Positions 1 to 12,270 of a stretch of 64,000 nt of DNA are shown piece after piece. Within the stretch, counting starts at the first letter, position 1, and each line of letters begins with the position of its first letter. The notes below the pieces were generated by a model. That model made no database searches, was not told the DNA's origin, and was given only the letters and a program-made list of their open reading frames with translations. A program made the position numbers and the translations under genes. The DNA comes from Diploscapter coronatus (lineage: Eukaryota; Nematoda; Chromadorea; Rhabditida; Rhabditidae), in NCBI GenBank assembly GCA_964036155.1, contig OZ038422.1, positions 64,565,201 to 64,629,200 of the forward strand. The letters are read 5' to 3'.

Positions 1-69
1 CGGATTCATTAATTCGTGGCATATTTATTTGAGTTATACAATCTGAAAGAAAAACAAATTAACATTTAG

Positions 70-3009
70 GGCCCAGGATTTCTTCCATGGAAGCGAGAAT
101 TCCTTCGGCGATTCGAATTGTATTTGCGGGAAAGCGATCCTGACGTTGCAGTTCCTTACATCGATTGGTCAAATTTTATCGTATTTTTTAATAAACTAAA
201 CAATTTGAGAGCAACTGAAGCACAAATCACTGATAAATCAAGACGAAAAGAGATATTATCGCCAAACTTGATGCTATGTTCTTAACATAAGGTGTCAAAG
301 CGATATTTGTGCTGAAACAAAGACGAAAAACCATTTGGCCCACGAGAAAATTCACAGGAAAAATTTAGGTCATTCGAAGATGCTCTTGAAAATCCCGAAG
401 ATTCAGTACTTTTTTCCGAGTATTTGATGGGTGAAAGTCCCGAAAAAGGCGGATTTCTTATTAATGGACCTTTCAAGGGTTTCAAGACCGAAAACGTAAG
501 TCATTATAATCTCATTATACAGAAGGTAGGAAAGGTTTGCAATTGCACCCATGGTTCAATAATTATTTCTCATGGCTTAATTTTTTGTTAATTTTGCATA
601 TTAAACTAGGGCAAATAGTCATGCGACTATGCCGAATTCAGAAGAATATTTACTAATGGTCATTAATCTTGAGCGAAGAATATTGAAATCATGAGCGTTT
701 CCAAACTTGCGCACGTCACTTTGCTCAGCATTCACATCTCTCATTTTTCAGGGAAAACCTGGAATAACTCGACATTTGGCATCCACACTTTGCGGTACAA
801 GATTAAGACCGATGTCTTACAAACAAGTGAAGAAGATATTGGAAATGAAAAGCTACGACAACTTTCTAGGATATTCAGCTCCATTGGTTCGTGATGAAAG
901 ACAAAGAAAATGAAAATTACAGCTGTGTTAACAAAAACCCTCCAGAAAGATACTATACAAAGCAAAAATATAAGTATGTGGTGGTACACGCGTGCGCCTT
1001 TGCTCAGAGGCTCATTTATTTTCGCCGTTTAAACGATACAAATAGAAATTTTACGATCTTTTCGATTAAAAAATCTCAAGTTATTGGAGATGTCTTTGCT
1101 AACGTCGGATTTCAAGAGAAGACGGATAAATGATCACAAATTTGGCTCCAGAGATGTTCGCGGTTCAAATTTTTCGTAAACCGAACCGCGTACATCTGTT
1201 TGGTACGTCCAAAGTTGAAAATCACTAGCTGATATCATTGACGTACACGATCTATGTGTACGTGTGCATGATTAAAGGAGGGTAGGAGAAAATATGACTG
1301 TAGTGTAGTATTTAGAAGCCTTCATGCCCATATAGCTCGAAATCGCATGAATCTGTCGAACACATGAGTATGGCTAGTAATGCCTTTGTTGGTGGTGAGT
1401 ATTCGGATACGTTTTTGAAATATTTAATTTATAGTAGTGGATAAAAGCACCGACCACCTAGAAGCTCTGATGCCAGGTTTTGATATTTGCAATGATCCAT
1501 TCTGGATACAATTTTGCACAAATAAAGTATGGCCATCATTCATTGAAAGATTGTCCAATTACAGTTGGATTGGATCACCACAAGTATCAAAAGCGGGCAC
1601 TCGAAATTTCATGGGTGGACGGATACCTTTTATCCGTAATTGTATATAATTACAATTGAGATCTAAAATTTATTTCCAATTCAATAACTGCTTTATTAGC
1701 ATTCGTGTATCATTTATCACTATAAATTCACTCAGGCGACATGAATGACTTTTCTACGGCACCCAGTGATCCCATCTTCTATCTGCACTCCGCATTTCTT
1801 GACTACCTATGGGAGCATTTTCGTCAAACCAAGCAGGTAATGCTCGTGTTGTGTAGTGGAAAATTTCAAAATTAAAAATTGAAGAACAAGTTGAGGAAAA
1901 ACGAGAAAAAGTCAATGTCTACACTTTGAACCTTGTTCGAGGAGAGAAGAAGATAAATAAGTAAATTTTGAATTTGAAGTAAGATAAAAGAAGGAAACGA
2001 GATATCGCAGAATAGTACAAAGTGTAGAAAGGGTGTGAAGACGTTTTGTCCAAATTGAACGAGAAATGGTATTTAGAATGAAAATGAGAGGGAAACTCAA
2101 TACCCGAAGGACAATAAGGACTGCGCTCCAGAATCACAATTCGTACGTCATTTTTGGAATATTTTATTGTTAGAAAATTTCGAAGGTCTTTCGACATCGT
2201 GGCATTAAATTTCAATAAAAAAAAGTCCAATTTCGATGCATTACTATAGAACTTCTTTGTAATACTTTCACACGATGGAATTTCTAATTAACTCCGAGTT
2301 TCGACGACATTATCGAACAATTTCATTCCGATTCCAAAGTCTTTTTACAAGATAATTCGTCTTCAAAATTTCATTTCGTTCCATCTATGAAAACAATGCT
2401 ACGAGAGTTTCTTTTCCGATGATATCAAATTTTATTATGACAATTTCAGAGCGACGCTTTAATGACACCGTTCTATGAATACGAGTGGGAATTTCGAATA
2501 AGTTTAATGTCCAAAGAAATGAGATTTAGATTTCTCGACGGTCTCAAAAATGATTTTACGAATGTCTTATACCAATACGAAGCAAGTCCGACATGCTCAG
2601 AAAGAAACAAGAACGGATGCAAATCCGAGTAGGTCTAGTAGATATCAATCTAGCGTCAACGATCGAGCTATTTATGGAACGGAAAAAACAGTGAAGAAAA
2701 GACTGAGCACGTCACAATTCGACTATACTCAATGAAAATCAAGAAAATTCGTTACTTCTTTATCTACGAAATAGGATGGGAGAAGATTTCTTTCAATCTT
2801 GCTCCACTTTCTTTTTCTGTATAATTTTCCCAACATCTATAATTTTTAATGTAACTTTTTATAATCATTTCAGATTCCTGTTCTGCGATTTATCTCACGG
2901 TGGAGCTCGCTGCTCATCAAAAATCAGAAAAGGAAAGCCCTGCAAAGGATACACGAAAGGAGAAAATCCTTGTTACATGAGTGAATGCAAGAATAACAAG
3001 TGCTCGTAA
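70..3009 (+). CDS. Tyrosinase-like protein, 3' part, copper ligands replaced
   Basis: Exons that join in phase: <70-167, 369-495, 752-886, 1316-1394, 1736-1836, 2450-2628, 2874-3009. The 5' end lies outside the window. The first exon reads GPGFLPWKREFLRRFELYL, the third-histidine region of the CuA site. Later exons give the spacer (EDSVLFSEYLMG, LINGPF), the CuB region (NAFVGGDM, then DPIFYLHSAFLDYLW) and the nematode tyrosinase C-terminus (YEASPTCS, FLFCDLSHGGARC and a Cys-rich ShK-like tail ending NKCS). Active tyrosinases oxidise phenols with two copper ions held by six histidines. Here WHR is WKR, the HxxxH of CuB is SxxxN, and the HH before AFxD is HS, so four of the six ligands are visible and all are replaced. 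The frame and splice sites are intact, which argues against a simple pseudogene. The first donor is GTCAAA, chosen because it restores the DWS motif. Catalysis is unlikely. Confidence 0.85.
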
Positions 3010-3860
3010 TAGAATTTATCAACGTGTAAAATATTAGAAATTGACAATTTGTATAAATAGCTACGTAGCCACCCGAAATGTAGTCACTTTGAACGAAATT
3101 GAAGAATGTAAAAGCGATTTTCTTGTCACTGCTATTGCACTAAAGCTGTCAACTTATTCGATGGCTACTAGACCACTTTTGCAATTTGCCTAGCAGACGA
3201 ATAAATTATCAGATCCCTAGAAATACCATGACTTACGCCATTTCGTGTTTTCACTAATTTAGAAACTTGTTACGAGTTAAATCCGCAAATGTGTTAGTTT
3301 AGAAACTTATTTTGATATACAAATTTGGGAAAAAAATAAATAAAGAAAACTTTGATTATTCATTCGCCTTTCTCTCTAGACATTGGTGATTGTTCCAATT
3401 ATTGCACGAACTAAACCATCTACTGAAAATGATCAAAAATGGAGTATTTTTAACTGACCATAAAAGGCGATAGACTAATTTGTCTTTCAAGCGGTTTTCA
3501 GCATATTACTCAGCTCGATAAGATGAAGCCAGCGGTGTATCATTTGCTCGGACAAATATTCAAATAAAAAAGTTGAAAAATCCCGTTTTTCGAACAGTAC
3601 AGGCATAAAACGCATTCAAATCGGGCTGAAACCTGTCCCAATCGATTCAGCTCTCTCGATTACCTTATCTGGGGTCCCTTTTAGGATATCGATTTTCCTA
3701 GTTCCTATCAAAGCTCGCTTCTCTCATAAAATCACTTTTAAACAAACTATTTGCAAACATTGCGCCTTATCAGATAATTCCTCTATCAATCGATAATTGC
3801 CGTGCATTTCTGATTTTATTTCATATAAAATTATTCGATTCTTATAAATTTTAGCCCGTA
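3010..3860. other. Intergenic: 3' flank of tyrosinase-like gene and promoter of Hsp70-SH3 gene
   Basis: I see no coding exon here. The stretch must hold the tyrosinase-like 3' UTR, with an ACGAATAAATT poly(A)-like site near 3198 and another AATAAATAAAG near 3335, and the upstream region of the Hsp70-like gene. I could not find a convincing heat-shock element (alternating GAA/TTC units). Confidence 0.5.
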
Positions 3861-6800
3861 ATGGTCTACATCGGAATCGACTTGGGAACGACATATTCTT
3901 GCGTTTCGGTTATTGAACACGGCAAACCCATTGCCATTCACCATGATGATGGTATGAAAATCTCATAATTTTGAGAGGATGTGATAATTTTAGGAAAGAA
4001 TATCGTGCCCTCAGTTGTAGCATACGGTGCCGAGATTTTGATTGGAAATAATGCTTTGAGTTCTAATATCGATATGTCGAATATTCTATACGGTAAGTAA
4101 ATTTAAGAAATTTGGCAAATCTTGATAATTTCAGATTCGAAACGATTGATTGGATGGGAATTCTTGCATAATTTGCCTGTCGCTGAAAATCGTCAACTTT
4201 GGACATTTAATGTCGATACAAGACATGTAATTTCGGTGTATTTCTTTATGAAAATTCGTGACTTTAGAAATGCGCTGGATATGTGCTGAATAAGGGAACT
4301 CCAAATGAGCGATTTCTGAAGCCCGAAGAAGTTTCTGCGGAGATATTGAAGTATCTAAAAGTTTATGCTGAGGTATGAAATTTTATTCGATTAACGAATG
4401 AACGAATTAACTGCACGCTTTCAGAAATATTTAAATCAAAAAGTTACTGGCGTTGTCGTGACTGTTCCTGCATTTTTTCAAGATAATCAGAAGGCTGCAA
4501 CGAAAAAAGCGATTGAATTAGCCGGACTTGAATTAAAAGGATTATTGCATGAACCTAACGCTGCTGCAATTGCATATAACGCTAATCATCAACTGGGAAA
4601 TTCCAAGTTGTTGGTATTCGACTTTGGAGGAGGTCAACTTTGATATGAAATTATATCGGCATTTTCCAAATTTAGGAACGTTAGACGTAAGCATTCTGAG
4701 AATGATTGGCAATAATGTCGACGTCATGGCTGTGACCGGTGATATTCATTTAGGTATGTACTATTCTTTCAAACAGAAATGATGTATATTTTAGGCGGTC
4801 AAGATGTTGACGGCCGTATTATGACATATGCACTTGCGGAGTTTAAGAAAAGCTCAAATTATGATATCGATAAAAGGCCAAGATTAATTAGAAGATTACG
4901 CGAAAAATGCAGAGAAGCGAAAGAGTTTTTGTCAAATAATATTGAAGAAATAAATATCTTCGTAAGTGTATCTTCATACTATCTTTAATTGATTTAATAT
5001 TGAATTCAGATGCAAATTAATGATGAAGTTGATTTGAAAGTTCCGTTGAAAAAATCTCAATTGAACCAACTATGTTCTGATCTATTTACTAGAGCGATTC
5101 AACAAGTTGATTCGGCTCTAAACACTGCACAAATGAAGACAGAAGATATTAATTACGTTGTAGATCATTCATTCAATAATTACATATAGAACAAGATAGA
5201 CTGTTTTAGATTCTCGTCGGTGGTTCAACCAGAATACCGAGGATTAGAGAACTTCTGACTGAGAAATTTGGAAGCGATAAAATCAAGCTCGATTTGAATC
5301 CCGACGAAATCGTGTCTCATGGAGCTGCTATTGTTGCTAATGTATTGAAATTTCAATATAAAATAATCAAATTTATTTTTAATTTAGTTGCCAACCCAAT
5401 TTGGCAACATCTTTATTGATAGTCCGACAACTTCAGAATTTGATAAAATTACACCAGCCAATTCTATGGCACTTGGAACAACTAAACAACTAAAGGTAGG
5501 ATCCCCAAGCAAATGAGCAAAAAGTTGCGATATTTCCGAATGCCCAATAAATTAGCCCTAAATCTCGATGAGGCTAGTTTATGAAGGTGCGATTATCGCA
5601 AATGCTTTAAAGGCTTGAAGATAAATAATTCATTACTAAAATGAAAGTGATAATTTTAGGTAATAGAAAGAGACATAGCCGAGGGAAAAACTGGTGGATT
5701 CTTTCATAACTTGAAAAGCAAATTGGGAGATCAATCAAACAAGAAAGAGAAGACGTCCAAGAAGAAAAGACTAACAACAGCGGACATTTCTAAGTCATCC
5801 AATTTCCAGTAAGAAACTCTTCTCTGCATTATTTCCATTTAACCTGTAGACATGTTGATCATTTTGGCATCAATTCACTTGACGATGAAGGGAAAGAACT
5901 ATACGATGTCTTAAAGTCTAAGCTCAACGTATGATTCGAAATTATAACACACAAAATAACGTTGAAATTTTAGGTAACAGAAGGAAATCGAACTGAGGAA
6001 AAATTTGTAATGGACGCTGAGATGAAACGACGTCATCAACTACGTAATTCGATCATGGTAAAAAGGGAAAGGGATCAAAATGGAGGATTCAAGGCCTCTA
6101 TAGCAACGGATACTAATCAGTAAGTAAACGAACTAGATGAATTTTTAAAACTTGATTTTTTCAGACAATATCTCGTCGCGAAAAGAGGAACTCCACGACA
6201 CATTGTGAATGCTGATGCCGAACAGGCTCCTCCGCCTTTGCCAATTCGAGTCGAATCTAGGCGGTATTCGGGGGGAATCGTTAGGAAGAACATTCCATCT
6301 GGGTTTGACGTGAAGACGAGGGATCAAGGTTTGCAAGCTTTAAAATGAAGAACGGGAAAGTTAAATTTTAGATAACCTAAATAACCATCCGCGCCTACAA
6401 ACCTCCGTTTCCAGCCCCCCGCACGTCCCGACCAGGCCTCTGTCCGGGTCCAGATCGACTGGCCTGACTGCAGTTGCCATTTACGACTATCAGAAACAGG
6501 ATAACGATGAAATCAGTTTCGAACCGAATGACATCATCACCAACATCGAACAGGTATTTTATGCAGCAATAAAATGAAGACCTTTCATCTGTAAGATCTA
6601 GGCTTCATGACTTTCGATATTATTGATCTTTCTTGGGACTGAAACTTTGCCCATTTATGCTTCTTCAAAAAATTAAAAAAATTTATAATACTCCATTTTT
6701 CAATCAAATTTAGCATTGAGCGACCGACCATATGAGTTTTTTTTCAATACTTTAACAACACTATATCGCTAGGCTAGAGACCATGTGATTTGGAGAAGAG

Positions 6801-7284
6801 AAGAGAAACTTCATCGATAGAACCATATAGCGTAATCATAAATCGCCAAAGGCATAGAATTTTGATAGAATGGCTAACGCATCTGTTTGCCTAGCAGACG
6901 TGAGAGCAGCTCGGGTAGTCAGCATCTCTGTTTTTTCCAGAAAATACAAACTACTCTTCTTGCAAAAAATAGTGCATGAAAAGGGGCGAAGAGAAATCAT
7001 GCGGTTGAACACTCAATGATCAGTTCGATTGGAAATAAAGTAGAACTTTTGTTTCCAAATTTCTTTCTTTGATATGAATTACACTAGCTAAAATCGTAGT
7101 TAGATTTGCGCAAATAATTTTCGAAAACGAAATGAAATAGAATAGATATTCAGTATTTGAAAAATTCGTTTATAGTAAAAAAAGTTGCTATTCCACGATT
7201 TTGCAGATCGACACAGGTTGGTGGCGCGGCACTTGCAACGGCCAGCACGGACTTTTCCCGGCAAATTACGTCAAACTTCGCTAA
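3861..7284 (+). CDS. Hsp70 ATPase domain fused to C-terminal SH3 domain
   Basis: Sixteen exons join in phase to 675 residues: 3861-3951, 3994-4092, 4135-4226, 4268-4372, 4425-4632, 4676-4753, 4795-4961, 5010-5159, 5210-5341, 5388-5495, 5660-5808, 5850-5928, 5974-6119, 6165-6328, 6372-6553, 7207-7284. Residues 1 to about 410 are an Hsp70 nucleotide-binding domain: [70 protein letters not shown]. The ATP-contacting Lys, Glu and Asp are present. The peptide-binding domain stops just after [10 protein letters not shown] and no EEVD tail follows. About 210 residues of charged linker come next, then an SH3 domain near 621-675 ([36 protein letters not shown]), closest in memory to cortactin and drebrin-like SH3. 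The alternative is two genes: reading through the donor at 5496 gives a stop within seven codons. Cellular role is unknown. Confidence 0.72.
5553..5613 (+). pseudogene. Decayed copy of Hsp70 exon end inside an intron
   Basis: Within the intron between 5495 and 5660 the sequence reads LNLDE and, after a two-base shift, [10 protein letters not shown]. This matches LNPDE...[11 protein letters not shown], which ends exon 5210-5341 and runs into its intron. The match covers both the coding end and the first intron codons, so it looks like a local duplication that has since frameshifted. A short similarity like this could be chance. Confidence 0.4.
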
Positions 7285-8550
7285 TTTTTGTGTAAGTCGA
7301 GGAATTACAAGATGCATATTCTCATTTTTCTGACTGGTATTTGTGACTTTAAAGTTGGGGATATCGAAAATTTATTTAACTCTCATTTGTTTCCTATAGT
7401 GATTTCCTCGAATTTCAAATGTGTTCACTCCGAAACTGCTGTTTATGCCTTATCTATTCATGTTCATTTTTCCCTAACTTATGTTCCATTTACTTGATAT
7501 CATTACTTTTCACCAGCTTTGTAAAATTCAGCTACTTTAAGAGTGGATGTCAGGAAAAATCAAAGTCATAAGGAAGGGGTGCGGAACAGGGGTCTACCGA
7601 TTTGGCTGATTTTCATATATATTGCTCAGTTTTTCGCGCTGATTCTCGTGGTGCTATCTGTTTTTCGTAAAAATTATCGTATGCAGGATTACGGTAGCTT
7701 GAAGTTTTGACAGATCCGACCTCGGAAGAAAATTCATAACTTTCTTATTTGTGGACCAAATCGAATGCGGGTTTCAGCATTGGATAGTCCATAAAAATTC
7801 TACAAATAATGTAACCATAACGAGTCACGACAACCACTTCTTTTGGCGGGAAAAATTACCCGAAGTTACCTATATACCCGCCCTATGTTTACAAATGTAA
7901 TGTGAGTCAGCATCGAAATTTTCAATAAAATCTTATAGAGCTCTTCAAGTTGATCAACTTTTGTTCCAGAACTTATTCTAGAATGTGCACACACAGGGAG
8001 CTATGAATTTTTGAACATTTTCTTAGATTATCAAGAATTATCTTTTCAAAAAGCAGGTAGTTTTATGGGCATGGGTAATTGGTATCGACTCAAGAATTAT
8101 ATCAAACAAAATCATTAGGTAAGGAGAGTACCATGCAAAAAACCGTACTCAATTTGGATCAAAAATAAAAGTTATTCAAAAAATAAACTAGGGAGATAAA
8201 CTTGAAACACCCTGTACACATTTAGAGCGTACCAAGCAAGAATTATCAGCTGATATGATTCACTTCGTAGATATTTCTTAAACTTTCATATTTGTCATTC
8301 TTGAACCCTACTTATCGCAAACAAGATCAGTGGTTATTTTTAAATTTGTAGCAACAAATGTAGTCCTCTAGTAAAATTCATTTATTTTCAAAATATCATC
8401 ATTAGAGCGGTTATCAACAATATTCATGAAGCAATCGATGCTGTGCCGGTTGGAAGTCCCGAATGGAAGGCCTAAAACGCATTTGCATATTTATATTTTT
8501 AATTTTTGCACGAAAATGTTTAGGATCCAATAAGTGAGCTTTCAAAACCG
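7285..8550. other. Convergent 3'-3' intergenic region
   Basis: This lies between the stop of the Hsp70-SH3 gene and the stop of the asp-1-like gene on the other strand. I see AT-rich sequence and no family-recognisable exon. A short open segment at 8403-8476 on the + strand was considered and set aside. Confidence 0.5.
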
Positions 8551-11500
8551 CTAGTCTAAACAAATAAATCTACTAGCCTTAGCGAAGCCAATGGCCTTAT
8601 TTCCGATATGGTAGATATTGCAATATTGACGAATCTAAATTGTTCAAATACTCATTATTTCTTGCTTTAAATTTTACCCAAGTGTCTCCCAAGACGTAGG
8701 AAGGTCCTGAAATTAAATTGGAATATTATGCGCTGAAGTATAAATTCAGGAATTTTTACATGAAAATTTATATAAACATCTCATCGAACGTGCATTATTT
8801 TATTATTATTTTTTTAAATTTATCTTCAGGATTCTAAAATCGTTCTGTAAATGCACTGACCGAATCCACCAAAGTCCATGGCGAAGAAGGTGATGGCGCA
8901 ATTGCCATCGTTCAGCCCGAGGTCGAGTACGTATTCGACAGAGGAGATGTTGTAGTTTATGTTGTTAATCCTGAACTGCAGGTCTGGCAGACTGTACATC
9001 TAAAGAAGATGGATGGATGACTAAAGAGTATCATTAAAATACTAACTATACCTTGGAGCAGGGAACGTAATAGAAATCATAGTCGGCTCCGATATAGTAG
9101 CCGGCTCCAGTCTGACTGATGACTCCGCTCAGATCGCTCGTGGACATGCCGATCCAAGATGTACCAGTGTCAGAAATCGCCTTAATTTTCGAGTATTATT
9201 TTGCGATTAAAAATGGTTAATTAGTGAGTTCTAAATAGAAAAAAGAACGGGAAGCTTTGATAAGGATAAAGATTGAAGTTATATTCTTTTTCTAGGTTTT
9301 TTTTTTTTAATTTTATCATTGAGTTGATAGAAGTTTTTAGAGAATCAGATTTACAATTTGGAAATTCGGAATTGCCTAAATTAATCTCAAATTGCATTTC
9401 AGATATTTTCTATCTAAAGATTCATTGGAATCACTTGCTGGGTCCTGGAATCAGTGATTGATCCGATGGAGAAGGCCTGGATGGAGAATTGCCTGAAATT
9501 GATTCATTTTCGATGGATTGAATTAGTGTCAAAAATACCAGTAGGTTTCAGAGGACAGAGGAACGTAGTTGACAGTGGAGTCGCAGTTGACCGAGTCCAG
9601 AGCTCCGTAGGTGACGAGTCCTGCAGTGTCGCCCATGGGAATGTTCAGCTAAAACTAGTTGTCCTGTTTGGGCTTTAAATCTTGGATATGCAAAATAGCG
9701 AAGGGGTTTTTTTTAGTTTGGTTTGCTATAAAAAAAGAACCAACACGCAAAAATAACGAGTGGCCTAAACGATTATTCATCGTCCTCTTTTCCATCTTCA
9801 AGATTTTTCGACTCTGCTATAGTTACTTTATCATTCGAACAAAATATTTTGTTATGTAATTTTATTCAATTTACAGCTTTTACCTTGCGGTCGAACCAGA
9901 CGGTGAATAGAGGCTGATCGAGTTGGCTCAGCACATTCTGCATGGGAGGAACGACCTGTAAATTAACATTATTGATCCTTTATCTCATTGAATCTATTCT
10001 TTTAAAATACCCCTTCTTAACATTAAAGATCATTTCTTTCTGTTCAATTGCATCCGGTTCATCGAACGATTTATTATTATTATTTCTCGATTTTTATTCT
10101 TGCAGTTGGATGATCAAAAACTCGCCTTATCAACAGCTAGAGCAGGCCAGCCGAGTCCGAGAATACCTTAATACTCAATGAATTAATAAACTCGTCACTA
10201 AGCAAATATATTAACCGTCGATTGGTTGGTATCCGAAAACATCAGCGATGGAAGTGGCAACTCCGAACTCTTGAGTCTAAAGTTTAGGATTAAAATATGA
10301 CAAAGTGGCGGAGCATGAAAAATGACGGAGTAATTTTTCTTTGCAAAATGAGCATTTCATTTTTCTAATAAGACGATGCATAATTTGACAAAATCACTCC
10401 ATCGTATTTTAATTCATTGAGTCATTAATGCACAATTCGCTAAATATCAATTACCTGAACGGTCAGACCACCGAAACCAAGAACATCAGTCGCGAGATGG
10501 CCTTTGCAACTGCCCGAGCCATATTCGATCGAGAACTTCCTCGCCTCCTGAATTCCTTGATGAATGGTTAGAATAAAGAATTGAAACTGATTTGATTATT
10601 AGAGTAGTTTGGGATCTAGTTTTGTTTTCAAATCATTGGATTTGATATCTATGATAAAGTTTTGGGATTCTTTAGAAGGAAAAATGAAAGCCCATCTTCA
10701 TACGGCACGAATTGGTAGCCATAATTCGAGTTTATTTTGTGATGCGAATATTAGAATTTGCCGATTTAAAAAAAAATTAATCTGACATTATATCCTTCAA
10801 CAATATTGGTCTTCTAGCTACTTTTTAGCTCAATGAAATGAATTTACGCACAGAAACGTAGGTTGAAGATGCAGTTGTATTGAACTGGTGTTTGGTGTAG
10901 TTCGAATCGGGATATCCTATAAAACGAACAATAAGAAAATCCTAAAATATATAGTGAGTACCGTGGCAGGCCTGAGATTTGCAGGCGGCATCGATGACCC
11001 AGAGATTACTCGATCCTGAAAATTTATTGTGATTTCAGAGAAATAAAATATTATTGAAAACTCAAGAAAAGGAAAGAATACAACATGAGTGTAAATCTGC
11101 ATGCCGATTATATTTTATTCAAGGGTACAAAAGATTAAACATAGTTATATCCTATAATGCTAGACTGTTCATTAGATAAAATTGATGGTCTAGGAAAATC
11201 TTGCCTGTATCGAGGACAACCATGAAGGTTTGTGGTGGTGTTCCCAAAGTGATATTGCCGAGCTGAAAGACAAATTTTCTACATCTTCCATAGGAGTAAG
11301 AGGTATTGGCGCGAGGTAGAGCAAATCTTTTTATATTATTTTCTAGGAATATGACTTTACTACGTTTCAAGCTTGTCTTGGGAATTCTTACAACATTCAC
11401 CAGCTAACTACTATAGCTTGCAACTCTGCCATAATTTGTGTAGCGATACGAAGAATAGTAAAGATACTGGTGAATTATACTAGATGGTCTTCATAAAGTG

Positions 11501-11775
11501 TAAATTGTTACGTAGAAGTCATCGTAGTAGTCGATGAAGGGCTGCGAGCCGGTAGCGAGGGCCATCGGGGAGTTGGCGCGGGCCAGGTGCATCTTCTGCA
11601 GGAAGTCGTGGTACGTGCCTTGTCTATTTTTACATCTCATACATTTTGGGATTTCACAGCGAAACTCTTACTTGATCAGTTTAGCCCTGAGGGATTCGGT
11701 CTTCTTGGTCTCCATTCGGATGACCTTTGCAGTCAGCACAGCCACAAGGGCTAATAAGACGAGTACTCTCCTCAT
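8551..11775 (-). CDS. asp-1: Aspartic protease, cathepsin D/asp-1 type
   Basis: Fifteen exons join in phase to 402 residues: 11672-11775, 11512-11623, 11205-11262, 10962-11015, 10852-10916, 10455-10547, 10216-10276, 10126-10166, 9884-9955, 9539-9648, 9435-9492, 9052-9180, 8861-8999, 8678-8706, 8551-8634. A signal peptide (MRRVLVLLALVAVLTAKV) and a propeptide (TESLRAKLIKQG) precede the mature enzyme. Both catalytic motifs are present, DTGSSNLWV near residue 90 and SDTGTSW near 280, with YGSGS in the flap and the C-terminal SYVLGDTW and IRQYCNIY. Length and sequence fit C. elegans ASP-1, a gut lumenal or lysosomal protease. Two introns start with GC (after 10126 and 11205) and two end in TTAAG (before 9180 and 10166); each is needed to keep frame and homology. 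It could be a close paralogue such as asp-2. Confidence 0.93.
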
Positions 11776-12270
11776 ACCTACAAATATGGATATTAGAAAA
11801 GCCGAGCAGAAGCAACTTGTAGAAAGAATGCATTTCAATGATTCGAAATGAAAAAGGTATGAGACGAAAGATTGTGTACAATAATTTAGAAACTGACTCG
11901 ACTCTGAACAACTCTTTATCAGCTCTGATTTTTCGTGATTTTCATTTTCATCTTAATTTTTATGACCTTTCCTTATATCATCATTTTGCATCTATTTTGG
12001 CTTGAAACGTCCAGAGAACGATTTTGCGTCGTTTTTAAAGCGCCTCAGAGGCTCTTTTAAAGAGCTTTCAAAACTGTCGCAAAAGTGCCGTAAAAGCGAC
12101 GCAAAATTTTCAGAGGTGATTAGCCAGTTATATCATTCAACTGTCATGCAATAAAACCGATAAGAGTAGCAGTATAAATTGAAGATTTTGGTTTGGCAAA
12201 TAAATTTGGGTCATCATTAATTACGGAAGCTGTTTCGTCACTAATTGGACTTGAACTTTAACCTGCCACC
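11776..12270. promoter_or_regulatory. Divergent promoter of asp-1-like and C-type lectin genes, with hairpin and GATA-like sites
   Basis: The two genes point away from each other across about 495 bases. TTTATCAG near 11917 and CCGATAAG near 12156 are GATA-factor-like sites. These are expected for an intestinal asp gene, since ELT-2-type GATA factors drive such genes in C. elegans, but the sites are short and unproven. A hairpin-forming inverted repeat lies at 12021-12107. Confidence 0.35.
12021..12107. repeat. Short inverted repeat (hairpin)
   Basis: ATTTTGCGTCGTTTTTA at 12021-12037 is matched on the other strand by TAAAAGCGACGCAAAAT at 12091-12107, with one mismatch in 17. The loop holds the smaller palindrome GCCTCAGAGGC and TTTTAAAGAGCTTT. 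It may be a small MITE remnant; no target duplication is obvious. Confidence 0.7.

Noticed and set aside
1437..1649. 70-residue open frame with DPFWIQFCTNKVW, superficially like a CuB segment
   Set aside because: It lies wholly in an intron whose flanking exons join in phase to rebuild VGGDM; spacing differs from the CuB motif and no splice sites bring it into frame.
8403..8476. Plus-strand exon-like segment ending HEAIDAVPVGSPEWKA and a stop after a CATTAG acceptor
   Set aside because: No upstream exon or start could be found for it, and the region is the 3' flank of the asp-1-like gene.
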